A stretch of DNA of 64,000 nt from Malus domestica (lineage: Eukaryota > Streptophyta > Magnoliopsida > Rosales > Rosaceae): the NCBI RefSeq assembly GCF_042453785.1, contig NC_091664.1:16775001-16839000 (forward strand). Reading direction: 5' to 3'. Below the pieces are notes generated by a model. The model was not told the origin of the DNA and made no database searches. It worked only from the letters and a program-made list of their open reading frames with translations. The translations under genes and the position numbers were made by a program. This document shows, in pieces, positions 33,801 to 44,408 of this stretch; position 1 is the stretch's first letter; each line of letters starts with the position of its first letter.

Positions 33801-36800
33801 ATCAGGGAGTTCTAGTAAGGAGAGTTTTTCATTCATCAAAAATTAAATTAAAAGATTACAATCTGCTCTATTTATAGAGACAAACTTTGAAAAATTAGGA
33901 AAGCAATTTAACTAATAAGAAATCCTTTAACAACGGGGAATTCTTAACTAAAATAGGAAAACTAATAAAAGGAAAGCTAATCCAAGTAGAATTAGGAGAT
34001 GCATTCTGCATCATTCTCCCCTACTGAAAAGAACTCGACACAGGCGAGTAAGCCAATATTAAGGACAACGACGACGTTTGTAAGTATGGATGATAGGAGG
34101 ACGGGATGCTGCCAAATCAAGATCCTGAAGAGCATCCTGATAATGGTGCAAAAGACTGGAATCCAACTCGCGAAATTCAGCTTCTGTAATCCAAGTATCC
34201 TCAGTAGCAGGCTTTCCCACCCAACGAACCAGATAACGGGTCGATCCTCCAGTAGACGAAGTCACAACTTCATGATCCAAAACGTCAGCAATCTGCTCTG
34301 TAGGGGCAGAAATAGTGGACGGAAGTCGTGGTGCCATAGGAGGAATGGAACTCTGAGCAACATCCATCGACAGAGGTGGAGAAAAGGTTCCCCGATAAGG
34401 AGATAAGTCAGAGACATTAAAAATGGGACTGATCTGCATCGTGGCAGGTAACTCAATCAAGTAAGCATTGGACCCAAGCTTCCTAAGGACACGATAAGGA
34501 CCCATCGAACGAGCATGAAGCTTTTTAAAAGATTGCTTAGGAAAACGCTCAGGACAGATCCGCACCATAACAAAATCCCCGTGCTGAAACTCCTGGTGAC
34601 GACGATGAGCATTGGCGGCCAGTTGATAACTGTCGGTGTGCATGGCTATTTGCCGACGGACGTCATCATGCAGTTGTCTAATATGTTCAGCAAACGACGT
34701 AGCAGAGTCGGAGGCGCGGGCAGCCATAGGAAGAGCAACTAGATCCACAGGTGATCGGGGAGAAAACCCGTGAACAACCTCAAAAGGACTTTTACCGGTG
34801 CTTCGATTAACTGAGTTGTTATAAGCAAACTCAGCCACAGGCAACAAGAGATCCCAATTACCAGGCTTATCCCCAACTAAACAGCGAAGTAAATTTCCAA
34901 GACTGCGATTAACCACCTCCGTTTGTCCATCCGTTTGGGGATGGAAAGCGGAGGAAAACTTCAAAGTAGTCCCGAAAAGCTTCCACAAAGTTTTCCAAAA
35001 ATAACTAACAAATTTGACATCACGATCAGAAACAATAGAGACAGGGAGGCCATGCAAACGAACTACTTCCTGAAAAAATAATTTGGCCACATGAGAAGCA
35101 TCGGTATTTTTGGCACAAGGTAGAAAATGCGCCATTTTAGAAAAGCGATCAACTACGACAAAGATGAGTCATGGCCGCGACTAGTCTTAGGTAAACCAAG
35201 CACAAAATCCATACTAATATCCTTCCAAGGAGCATGAGGGATTGGTAGAGGGGTATACAGACCTGTGTTACGTTTGCGAGCTTTAGCTAGCTGGCATGTG
35301 CGGCATTGGGAGAGGAGCCGAGCAACATCACGTTTTAACGACGGCCAATAGAAACGGTCTTCCATCAAGGCAATGGTTTTATCTTTACCAAAATGTCCAG
35401 CCAAACCACCACCATGTAGTTCCCAAATAAGGAATTCACGAAGAGAAGTACGAGGAATGCATAATTGGGTTTTCCGAAACAAGAACCCATCCCTTGTAAT
35501 AAAGTCCACATACTCACGACGGTTACCGTTGGAAACTTCATGGAAAATAATTCCAAAATCTGGACACGACGAATACTCGGCCTTAATACGATCAAACCCA
35601 GTGACCTCAACTGTCATTGTGTGCAAAATAGTAGCCACGCGACTAAGGGCATCAGCTGCCTTATTGTCAATGCCTGGACGGTGTCGTAAAACAAACGTAA
35701 AGATCTGTAGATATTCAGACCACTTGACATGTCGACTGCTGATGGTGCGTTGAGAGTGGAGATATTTCAAAGCTTGATGATCGGAATATAGCACAAATTC
35801 GTTTGGCAATAGGTAATATTGCCAATACCGAAGGGCCTGTACCACAGCATAAAACTCCTTGTCATAAGTAGAATAACGTTGCTTTGCTGCATTAAGTTTC
35901 TCACTAAAGTAGGCTACTGGATGTCCTTCTTGGCTAAGCACGCCACCAATTCCGACTCCGGAAGCGTCGCATGCCACTTCAAAGACTTTAGTCAAATCAG
36001 GATGTCGAAGAACAGGTGCTTGACTCATCTTTTGCTTCAAAATTGTAAAGGCCGTGGCAGCTGCAGGGGTCCAAAGAAACGCTCCTTGTTTCATGCAATC
36101 AGTTATTGGTGCCATAATAGTACTGAACCCGGGAATGAATCGGCGATAAAAAGAGGCGAGACCATGAAAGCTGCGTGCCTCTGTTAATGTCGTAGGTGTT
36201 GGCCAACGAGTAATAGCCTCCACTTTAGTGGGATCGGTGCTAACCCCAGCTGCAGAAATATTGAACCCCAAAAATAGAACTTGCGGTTGAAGAAACGAAC
36301 ATTTGGGTAAGTTAGCATACAGTTTTTCCGCTCGTAATGTAAAGAAGAGCGAGTGAAGATGTTTGAGATGTTCTTCTCGAGAGTGGCTGTATACAAGGAT
36401 GTCATCAAAATAAACCACCAGAAATTTGCCAATATAGGGCCGTAACACATGAGTCATCACCCTCATAAACGTGCTAGGTGCATTGGACATGCCAAAGGGC
36501 ATAACAAGCCACTCATATAAACCATCAGGGGTTTTAAACGCGGTTTTCCACTCATCTCCTTCACGAATTCGGATTTGATGGTAACCACTGCGAAGATCTA
36601 TCTTAGAAAACCATTGGGAACCAGCCAAATCATCCAACATATCCTCAAGTCGCGGTATTGGGAAACGATACTTAACTGTAATTTTATTTATGGCGCGACT
36701 ATCCACACACATTCGCCAGGAGCCATCTTTTTTTGGTGTAAGGAGAACTGGAACAGCACAAGGACTTAAACTATGACGAATAAAACCCTTAGCCAGCAAC

Positions 36801-39800
36801 CCCTGGATTTGTCGATTTAATTCCGCTCGCTCAGGTGGGTTCATACGATAATGGGGAAGGTTAGGAAGTTGTGAACCAGGAACAAGGTCGATGGCATGCT
36901 GAATCTCTCGTGCTGGAGGTAGTTCATCTGGTAAGTCCTCAGGTATAACATCACAGAATTCCGTGAGTAGCTGCCGTATGGGTTCGGCAAATGGAGTGGG
37001 GGTACATTTAGAGACCGGTTTAAGCAAGAGAGCAAAGACCACACCCGTGTCTTGTAGTTCATGTGTAAAATCTACAGGTGATAAGATACTTAAACGATGC
37101 TCCGAAGCCTTCCCGTTTAAGGGCAGTGTCGGTTGAACCTCCTTAATTGGTTTGATGGCTGGGTTGGAAGGCTTGAGTGTTATGTTTTTCCCTTCATGTT
37201 GGAAAGTATAGGTGTTCTCTCGGCCGCAACTTTTGACGTTACGGTCATAAAGCCAAGGCCGGCCTAGTAGCACATGTGCAACACTCATAGGTAGGATATC
37301 ACAATAAAGTTTCTCGTGACAGGGACCCAATTGAAGAGGAACAAGACATCTTTCAGTAACAGGTAACCTAGTTTTATCTACCCAGCCGACTTGAAAAGGA
37401 TGGGGATGTGGTTCGGCCTGAAGATGAAGACGATCGACGGCAGCTTTAGAAATAACATTCAGCGTACTTCCCCCATCAATAACTAGCTGGCATCGAGTGG
37501 TACCGCAAGGGACATAAGTCTGGAAGATACTTGTGCGTTTCCATGAATCAGGAGGTGGAGGTGTAGATGCTGAATAAATACAACGCATAACACTCAGTTG
37601 TTGCAATGCTTCTTCCTCACAACAATTATCAAGGTCGGGATCATAAATAGGTTCAAGGGGCTCCACATACTCGTCCACACGAGGGTCCTCAATGTTGGAG
37701 CTAATATTTAAAGTTCTGTGGGGGCAACGGGAGGCGATGTGGCCCTTAGCATGGCAACGATAGCATTCGAGGTGAGTAGCCGTGGATAGGGCTGGTCCCT
37801 TCTCTGTGGCAGGTACCGTGGGAGCAGGTGGACCAGTGATGCCATATTTGGAGCTTGGATTACTGCGGTTTGGAGCAGAAGTGGAAGGATACCCGGGAGT
37901 CCCGGTGTACCTACGTTGTGGCCGCAAAAAGGTTTCAGCTTCCAATGCATGGCAATATGCATCTTCCAAAGTATACGGACGGAACCGACGGACTTCACGC
38001 TTGATATCGTCCCGAAGACCATGAATAAAACGAGACATGGTGATGTCGGGTTCTTCACGAAGCCCCGCACGTATTTTGTGTTCAATAAAACGAGCGTGGA
38101 ATTCTGTAACGGTAAAACTTCCTTGTGAAAGGGTCCATAACTGATCATACAATTGATGGCGATAAAATGTAGGAAGATATTGTTCGCGAAGCTTGAATTT
38201 CATCTCGTCCCAAAGAGTCACAGGCTGTTGTCCCAGTTGGTATAGTTGCTCCTCCACAGAATTCCAATATTGTCTAGCGGCTCCCTGTAATGTCATCTTA
38301 CCAATGCGTAGTTTATAAGCATCCGTCAAATCATACCAAGCAAAATAATCTTCCAGGGCTTGGATCCAATCAAGAAACATCGTAGGATCCCCACGACCAT
38401 CAAAAGTAGGAGCGATAGGTTTGATGTGGCGGATGATCTCGTTGTCAAACTGGCGAGGGGGAGGAGGGTACTGATCATGTGGAGCGGGTGGGAGGTTTAG
38501 AGCCTGAGGAGTCACTGGAGGAGGACCTATTGTGTGTTGAGTATAATGGAGTGGCAGCATAGACCCAGTGGAGCTAAGCGGCATTCCGTAGGACACTGCC
38601 TTTAATTTAGGATCCACCGGTGGAGTGGGCAAAAGGCCACTTGGTGGTGGCGTAGACGAGCTTGGGATCACTGTGGAGGAAGACGAAGTTGCAGCGTGTT
38701 CAACCCGAAAGTGGTTGATAAGTAACTGAACGGAGTTTTGAAGTTTAGTGATGGCAAGGTCCGTCGTTGAACGATGGGCGTGAGCCTGTACCAACTCTTC
38801 TTTGAGGTCAGTGCTGAGTTTAGAGAGTTGGGTTTCTATGCCCGCGATATCGTCCGTGACTTTGTTTTGGAACGTATGACATTGCTCTGCAAGGTTGGCC
38901 ACGGTTTGGGGTGCCATGGCAGGGATCAAACGCCAACGAAAGGGATTGTAGGCTCTGATACCAAATTGATGTAGAACTGCGGTAGTATTAGGGTGAACAA
39001 GGGTGTGACGGGACCGAGAAGAAGTAAAAGATCAAGGAGACGAATTAGGGGTCGAGGAGACGAAGGGAAAGGGGAAGAAATCAGGGAGTTCTAGTAAGGA
39101 GAGTTTTTCATTCATCAAAAATTAAATTAAAAGATTACAATCTGCTCTATTTATAGAGACAAACTTTGAAAAATTAGGAAAGCAATTTAACTAATAAGAA
39201 ATCCTTTAACAACGGGGAATTCTTAACTAAAATAGGAAAACTAATAAAAGGAAAGCTAATCCAAGTAGAATTAGGAGATGCATTCTGCATCACTCAGCTA
39301 AGGGATCTTTCGGATCAATTCACTTCCGAAACATACAATTGTCCAGCATTGCATACGGTGCTAATTTTTTTTTTTCAAAATTCTGAAAGTGGTATTTTGC
39401 AGGCATACCCTTTTGATATTGACTGGATTGCTGCCTATTCTGATCCAGCTCAACCTTTGGTAGTTGATATTGGAAGTGGTATAGTATTTGAGCTTCTTCT
39501 CTGCTCCTATGGGGTTTTCCCCCCTCCACTTTTAGGTTGCAGTTTGTTACATTGTTAGTTGTTCTTGGTCTCTGTGTTAGAAAGCTAAATCAGAGAAACA
39601 TGATGATTAAGTTCTCACAAGAAGCTAAATTTGATACAAATGATAAACTTATGATTGGGATAAACAAATATTCATTTAAATGTTTCTATAATATTGGGAA
39701 AAAAAACTTTATGATTTGATTATGAGATAGTTATAGAAGTTACTGGTTATTTTCTAACTCCAAATAATAAATGACAGGTAATGGAATGTTCCTTTTCGGG

Positions 39801-41475
39801 ATGGCCAAAATAAGGAAGGATTTGAACTTTCTTGGTTTGGAGATGAATAAAAAGGTTTCCAGTATTTTAATTTTTTATATTCTTTTTGCTTATTCTTATC
39901 ATCTACTAGTGACAGTTTTACAACTTCTTTCAGCTGGTACAACCTTGCCTGGATTCTGTTCACCAGTCTGGTATACGAAACGGGTAAGGGTTCTATCCTT
40001 GTGCTGCAAAACAACTACGTCCTTGTGAATTTGCTGGTCTAACTGACTTCTACATGAAATTAAACTAGGTCCAGCAATTCTTTGTATTGTGCATGTCTAG
40101 TTAGCTTGTGCCAGATAAAATTGGTTGTTCAGTTTTGTAAGTTAAATTTAGTGGACGCATCCTGTGTGAGTGTGTGTTTGCACCTATCTGTTTGAATTGG
40201 GGTTGATGTAGGAAACTATGCTGTTTTCATTGATAGAATAGGATGTTTCTAACATTAAAGCTCAAGCTTCATCATCTTATCTATGTTTGTTCTGCTTTTG
40301 TCTACATTAGGTATTTCATTGCAACAAATGCAACATCAACATTCCGTTCAATTATCTCTAGTTACCCTGGAAAGCTAGTTCTTGTGTCAATACAGGTTAG
40401 GATTGCAACTCTTATGTCTCTTATCTTTTATGGTCAAAACTCTATCTCTTATCAGAATGTAATGTCATTCTACCAACAACGGTTCTGCCTCTTTAATCAA
40501 GTGTCTAGATAGGGTTCGTACCTAGACGTTGTTTACTTTATGAATTAGGAAAATGTAATATCATTCTGCCGATATTGGTTTTTTCCCATGCCAACACTAA
40601 AAAGACATGGTAAACTGAGTTTTTTTTTTTCTTTTCATTTCTTGTTTTCTTTAATGGAATTGTATATGTGATTCATATATTTACTTTATCTTTTGTAAAA
40701 ATTCGTTTGATAACTTGAATAGTTCCTTGTAGAGAACAACCTGATGCCGCATTTCCACATTATAAGTTAAGAAAGATATAGTTCTCTTTTAAATTTGTAT
40801 CTATCACTTCACTTGCAAATGACATTGAAAGTAGGGAGTATATGTGATGTGATGTTTCCACTGATTACTTAGATTTATATATGTATCTATAATTTAACTG
40901 GGATTTTCCCCATGTAGTGTCCGAATCCTGATTTCAGTGAACCAGAACATAGATGGAGTATGCTGCAAAGGTCATTAGTTGAAGCAATTTCTGATCTCCT
41001 TACAGCTAATGGAAAGGTACTATTTTTCAACTCCACTTCAGTACAGAGTTGCATATGAACTTTGCTTACCTTCTTTGCCAACCTTCATTCTCCCTTCTAA
41101 CCACTGCAAATAACGGCGTATACTCCAAGATGCACTGTTAAACATACAAAATCTTGAAAATTTTATGTAGGTGAGCTGCATGACAGGGCTCTGACAGGTC
41201 AACTTGCTAACTTTTCTTGTATTTGGTAGGTCTTTCTGCAATCTGACATAGAGACCGTCTCTGTGAGAATGAAAGAACAGTTTCACAAATATGGTAAGGG
41301 AAAGCTTACTGTTCTGCATGAACAAAGTTATGTCGTAACTAATGGAGGGTGGCTTAAGGAGAACCCCTTTGGAGTTCGGTCAGATTGGGAACGACATGTC
41401 CTAGATCGTGGGGCTCCTATGTACAGATTGATGCTTCGTAAATCAAACTCTGGTGAAAGAAGTGATTGCAGTTAA
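30864..41475 (+). CDS. PGK-like domain fused to TrmB-type tRNA (guanine-N7) methyltransferase domain, 12 exons, probably plastid-targeted
   Basis: Twelve exons join in frame with GT-AG borders to give 670 aa: 30864-31040, 31151-31409, 31564-31904, 31992-32277, 32488-32555, 33047-33295, 39403-39478, 39778-39854, 39934-39983, 40311-40395, 40918-41016, 41230-41475. Residues 1-59 are Ser/Arg-rich and look like a transit peptide (an upstream in-frame ATG at 30816 is possible). Residues about 75-459 follow phosphoglycerate kinase (AAKVVLVRFD, GDIVLLENL, VNDYFSRSHK, LPGVMALD), but nucleotide-site motifs are lost: the GGGDT loop reads VVGSMAC (415-421), and the Lys of GGxK is Asn. Residues 461-670 match TrmB, with SAM motif VDIGSGNG (481-488) and CPNPDF (557-562) where TrmB has PDPW-type sequence. 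A pseudokinase plus methyltransferase is inferred. Intron 6 falls at the domain border and holds a 5.6-kb retroelement in opposite orientation. Confidence 0.85.
33688..34013 (-). repeat. 3' LTR of the Reina-like element
   Basis: 326 bp, from TGATGTAGAACTGCGG to GATGCATTCTGCATCA on the top strand. It appears identical to 38967-39292. It is bordered inside by TTCTCCCCTAC (34014-34024), the complement of the polypurine tract. Confidence 0.9.
34059..35135 (-). CDS. Integrase C-terminal half and chromodomain of the Reina-like element
   Basis: This is the downstream part of the polyprotein, separated from 35153-38929 by a frameshift. It opens at MAHFLPCAKN, inside the integrase core. It then has VSIVSDRDVKF and SAFHPQTDGQTE (second Asp and the Glu region of the DDE triad), and the GPYRVLRKLGSNAY region. 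The end carries a chromodomain-like segment (DVLDHEVV, RYLVRWVGKPATEDTWI). Chromodomains steer insertion to certain chromatin. As it stands, this frame would not be made as part of the polyprotein. Confidence 0.8.
   Translation of the reverse strand: MAHFLPCAKNTDASHVAKLFFQEVVRLHGLPVSIVSDRDVKFVSYFWKTLWKLFGTTLKFSSAFHPQTDGQTEVVNRSLGNLLRCLVGDKPGNWDLLLPVAEFAYNNSVNRSTGKSPFEVVHGFSPRSPVDLVALPMAARASDSATSFAEHIRQLHDDVRRQIAMHTDSYQLAANAHRRHQEFQHGDFVMVRICPERFPKQSFKKLHARSMGPYRVLRKLGSNAYLIELPATMQISPIFNVSDLSPYRGTFSPPLSMDVAQSSIPPMAPRLPSTISAPTEQIADVLDHEVVTSSTGGSTRYLVRWVGKPATEDTWITEAEFRELDSSLLHHYQDALQDLDLAASRPPIIHTYKRRRCP
35153..38929 (-). CDS. Gag-Pol polyprotein of the Reina-like element, ends early at a frameshift
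   Basis: 1,258 aa. Gag spans about 1-390 (FDGRGDPTMFLDWIQALEDY, ARQYWNSVEEQ) and ends with a zinc knuckle CYRCHAKGHIASRC. Protease has LVIDGGSTLNVISK. Reverse transcriptase has [12 protein letters not shown] and VVYFDDILVYSHS. RNase H has FEVACDASGVGIGG and LYSDHQALKYL. Integrase begins with the HGGGLAGHFGK...CRTCQLAK zinc-binding domain. The frame then ends in GHDSSLS and a stop near 35153, where about one base appears to be missing relative to the continuing frame at 35135. The start is probably M at 38929 or the MAPQ four codons later. Confidence 0.88.
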   Translation of the reverse strand: MIPAMAPQTVANLAEQCHTFQNKVTDDIAGIETQLSKLSTDLKEELVQAHAHRSTTDLAITKLQNSVQLLINHFRVEHAATSSSSTVIPSSSTPPPSGLLPTPPVDPKLKAVSYGMPLSSTGSMLPLHYTQHTIGPPPVTPQALNLPPAPHDQYPPPPRQFDNEIIRHIKPIAPTFDGRGDPTMFLDWIQALEDYFAWYDLTDAYKLRIGKMTLQGAARQYWNSVEEQLYQLGQQPVTLWDEMKFKLREQYLPTFYRHQLYDQLWTLSQGSFTVTEFHARFIEHKIRAGLREEPDITMSRFIHGLRDDIKREVRRFRPYTLEDAYCHALEAETFLRPQRRYTGTPGYPSTSAPNRSNPSSKYGITGPPAPTVPATEKGPALSTATHLECYRCHAKGHIASRCPHRTLNISSNIEDPRVDEYVEPLEPIYDPDLDNCCEEEALQQLSVMRCIYSASTPPPPDSWKRTSIFQTYVPCGTTRCQLVIDGGSTLNVISKAAVDRLHLQAEPHPHPFQVGWVDKTRLPVTERCLVPLQLGPCHEKLYCDILPMSVAHVLLGRPWLYDRNVKSCGRENTYTFQHEGKNITLKPSNPAIKPIKEVQPTLPLNGKASEHRLSILSPVDFTHELQDTGVVFALLLKPVSKCTPTPFAEPIRQLLTEFCDVIPEDLPDELPPAREIQHAIDLVPGSQLPNLPHYRMNPPERAELNRQIQGLLAKGFIRHSLSPCAVPVLLTPKKDGSWRMCVDSRAINKITVKYRFPIPRLEDMLDDLAGSQWFSKIDLRSGYHQIRIREGDEWKTAFKTPDGLYEWLVMPFGMSNAPSTFMRVMTHVLRPYIGKFLVVYFDDILVYSHSREEHLKHLHSLFFTLRAEKLYANLPKCSFLQPQVLFLGFNISAAGVSTDPTKVEAITRWPTPTTLTEARSFHGLASFYRRFIPGFSTIMAPITDCMKQGAFLWTPAAATAFTILKQKMSQAPVLRHPDLTKVFEVACDASGVGIGGVLSQEGHPVAYFSEKLNAAKQRYSTYDKEFYAVVQALRYWQYYLLPNEFVLYSDHQALKYLHSQRTISSRHVKWSEYLQIFTFVLRHRPGIDNKAADALSRVATILHTMTVEVTGFDRIKAEYSSCPDFGIIFHEVSNGNRREYVDFITRDGFLFRKTQLCIPRTSLREFLIWELHGGGLAGHFGKDKTIALMEDRFYWPSLKRDVARLLSQCRTCQLAKARKRNTGLYTPLPIPHAPWKDISMDFVLGLPKTSRGHDSSLS
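38952..38963 (-). other. Primer-binding site of the Reina-like element
   Basis: The minus strand reads TGGTATCAGAGC, complementary to the 3' end of plant initiator methionine tRNA, three bases inside the 5' LTR. Confidence 0.9.
38967..39292 (-). repeat. 5' LTR of the Reina-like element
   Basis: The partner of 33688-34013, same length and apparently the same sequence. It carries a TATA-like CTCTATTTATAGAGAC segment (palindromic around TATAGA) at 39147-39161, which may be the element promoter. Confidence 0.9.
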
Positions 41476-42532
41476 CGATGTAGGAAACTGGCAAGCCTTG
41501 TACCAGTGGAGCTAAATGGGGTATAGTCTAACTGTGCAGTGGTCTAGACTCATTTCCCGATCACATCTATTTCTCCCAGCAATGGTAAGGGCTGGCGGTT
41601 GCTGCATTTTTGTGATCTTATCATATTATAAATGGGTAGCACTAATTCCAGATTTGTGGCTTGCACTCCACCTAATAAACTGAAGGAATCTTCCGTGTAG
41701 GTCGTAAGCCAGCAACAAACGGGTGGCAACAGATAGTGCAACTGCTATAAATATTTTTTTTACGTTGAGTTTATTAATGTCAAATTGCTGTGCATCTGTT
41801 CTATAACATAATCAAGTTGAATTTATTGAAAATTGTCAGTCAAGTGAATATGCTGAACTAATATGCACAGTTTGCAGGGATGAACAACTTCCCGAGTTAG
41901 AGAGATGGTGGCGGATGGACGTTATTGATGAAGCACATGCAGTATCAAAAGAATAGGGACCAAATATGGTTTGAGAACATGCATGTCGGAAGCTTAGCAT
42001 CGATCTTCCCTGCTGGTGTCTGTAAAGCAAAGGAACCACATGATTGACAAGCTTCAACAGTAGTTATCTGAAGTTACCTCTTTATCATTTCGATCATTAT
42101 ATCTGCATTTGTAATCACTGACACTTGTATATAACAATTTTGAGTGTAAGTTCAGTTTATATCGTATAAATTTGCAGGTTTTGGGGTTTCGTCGTCGCTC
42201 TTGATGTAGCGTTTGGAATTGTTGCTTAGGGAACCAACCAATTACTTCTCTTTTGGCTGTTCATTGTTCAAGTGAATCAATCTACTCTCCTACAGTTCCT
42301 ACTGTGAAATCCCTTCGAAATGCATCTCAGTAAAGTGGCTGCAGCAGGATCTGCAACCAAGTTTTGACAACAATATCCGAAAAGACCGGCTTATATGGAC
42401 TCTTTCCTCGTTAGATGTATATGATTGGATGGATGGACAACTAAATTAAAGGTGCGTTCAAGAGAGAAATGAAAAAATTTAGGTCCAATCATCGATAATA
42501 AGGTAGGATAGTATTGCGAATTTGTTTACGGT
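41476..42532. other. 3' UTR of the fusion gene and intergenic DNA
   Basis: The first few hundred bases should be the 3' UTR of the PGK-TrmB gene. Nothing else coding is seen. Short minus-strand frames at 41550-41741 and 41836-42057 have no recognisable motif. Confidence 0.5.
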
Positions 42533-42547
42533 GAAGAGATTGTTCAG

Positions 42548-44148
42548 TCGCGGTTAAAGACAGATGGAGAGGTTATTTTCATAATCTTTTCAATGAAGGA
42601 CATGAAAGGAGTGCTTCTTTAGAGGAGTTGAGTAACTCAGAAGAGTGTAGAAACTACTCTTTTTATCGTCGAATCCGGAAGGAAGAAGTGGTTGTAGCTT
42701 TGAAGAAGATGAAGCATAGAAAAGCAATAGGCCCAGACGATATACCAATCGAAGTGTGGAAAGTTTTGGGAGAGACAGGTATAACATGGCTCACTGACCT
42801 TTTCAATAGGATTTTGAAAACGAAGAAGATGCCAAATGAGTGGCGAACGAGCACTTTGGTGCCTATCTACAAGAATAAGGGCGACGTACAAAATTGCATG
42901 AACTATAGGGGTATTAAGTTAATGAGTCATACAATGAAGCTTTGGGAGAGAGTCATTGAGCATAGATTGAGGCAAGAGACACGGGTTTCGGACAACCAAT
43001 TCGGGTTCATGCCAGGGCGCTCAACCATGGAGGCAATCTATCTCTTACGAAGATTGATGGAAAGATATAGAGATGGGAAAAAGGATTTACACATGGTCTT
43101 TATAGATTTGGAAAAAGCGTATGATAGGGTCCCAAGAGACATTCTTTGGAGGATCTTAGAGAAGAAAGGAGTACGAGTAGCATATATCCAAGCTATAAAG
43201 GATATGTATGAAGGAGCAAAGACTGCCGTAAGAACTCATGAAGGACAAACCGAAAGCTTTCCCATAACTGTAGGATTACATCAAGGCTCATCCTTAAGTC
43301 CTTACCTTTTTGCGTTGGTAATGGATGAGTTAACAGGACATATTCAAGATGATATTCCTTGGTGTATGCTTTTCGCAGACGATATAGTGTTGATAGATGA
43401 AACTCAGGAAGGGGTAAATGCAAAGCTTAACCTTTGGAGAGAAGTGTTGGAATCTAAAGGTCTTCGCCTAAGCCGATCAAAGACAGAATATATGGAGTGC
43501 AAGTTCAGTGCAGATGGAGGCCAAAACGAGTTAGGGGTGAGGATCGGAGATCAAGAAATACCAAAGAGCGACCGTTTTCGTTACCTAGGATCTATCTTGC
43601 AAAAGAACGGAGAATTAGATGGAGATCTCAACCATAGAATACAAGCTGGATGGATGAAGTGGAAGAGTGCATCTGGCGTGTTGTGTGACCGCCGTATGCC
43701 ACTGAAGCTCAAGGGAAAATTTTATAGGACGGCAATAAGGCCGGCGATGCTGTATGGCACAGAATGTTGGGCGGTGAAGCATCAACACGTACACAAAATG
43801 GGTGTAGCGGAGATGAGGATGCTTCGTTGGATGTGTGGGCACACGAGAAAGGATAAGATTAGGAATGAGGATATCCGGGGTAAAGTAGGAGTAGCCGAAA
43901 TTGAAGGAAAGATGAGAGAAAATCGGTTACGGTGGTTTGGACATGTGCAAAGAAGGCCTACTGACGCTCCGATTAGAAGATGCGACTATGGGACAGAGGT
44001 TCAGGGCCGAAGGGGTAGAGGAAGACCTAGGAAAACTTTGGAAGAGACTCTAAGAAAAGACTTAGAGTACTTGGATCTAACGAAGGACATGACACAGGAC
44101 CGAGCACAATGGCGTTCTAAGATTCATATAGCCGATCCCACTCAGTGA
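42548..44148 (+). CDS. RTE-type reverse transcriptase, 5'-truncated (endonuclease domain missing)
   Basis: The frame is open from the truncation point; the first internal Met is at 42628 (506 aa to the stop). It carries the RT fingers and palm: [79 protein letters not shown]. The catalytic motif is [10 protein letters not shown], with FADD rather than the YADD of L1 elements. The C-terminal part ([40 protein letters not shown]) is the usual end of this plant LINE family. The apurinic endonuclease domain expected at the N-terminus is absent because of 5' truncation, so it cannot act alone. No stop interrupts the RT region. Confidence 0.85.
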
Positions 44149-44408
44149 CTTGGATTTTTCAAGTCTCCAACCGAGAAGTTTTCCTCACTCGAAAAATTAA
44201 GGGAACACTACCCCAACCTACATGCTCCACTTAGAAAGCTTCAACATACAAGCTTCAACAAAAGAAAATTCAAAGAACTTAGCGAAGAAGGCTTTGGTGT
44301 ATTTAACACAATACGTTGAAATGAAGGAAAACTTATTTATTGATATCCCCGATAAGCTACAAATATGTACATATACATGAGTCAAAATAAACAAACAAGA
44401 TGGAGCCT

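Larger units (their letters stand above)
33688..39292 (-). mobile_element. Young Reina-like Ty3/gypsy chromovirus (5,605 bp) in intron 6, antisense to the host gene
   Basis: Two 326-bp LTRs (33688-34013 and 38967-39292) look identical by eye. Both outer sides carry CTCAG (33683-33687 and 39293-39297). On the minus strand there is a primer site TGGTATCAGAGC at 38952-38963, matching initiator Met tRNA as usual, and a polypurine tract next to 34014. The polyprotein is in gag-protease-RT-RNaseH-integrase-chromodomain order, and the short LTRs and total size fit the Reina lineage. A single frameshift in integrase is the only break found. Identical LTRs imply recent insertion. Confidence 0.88.
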
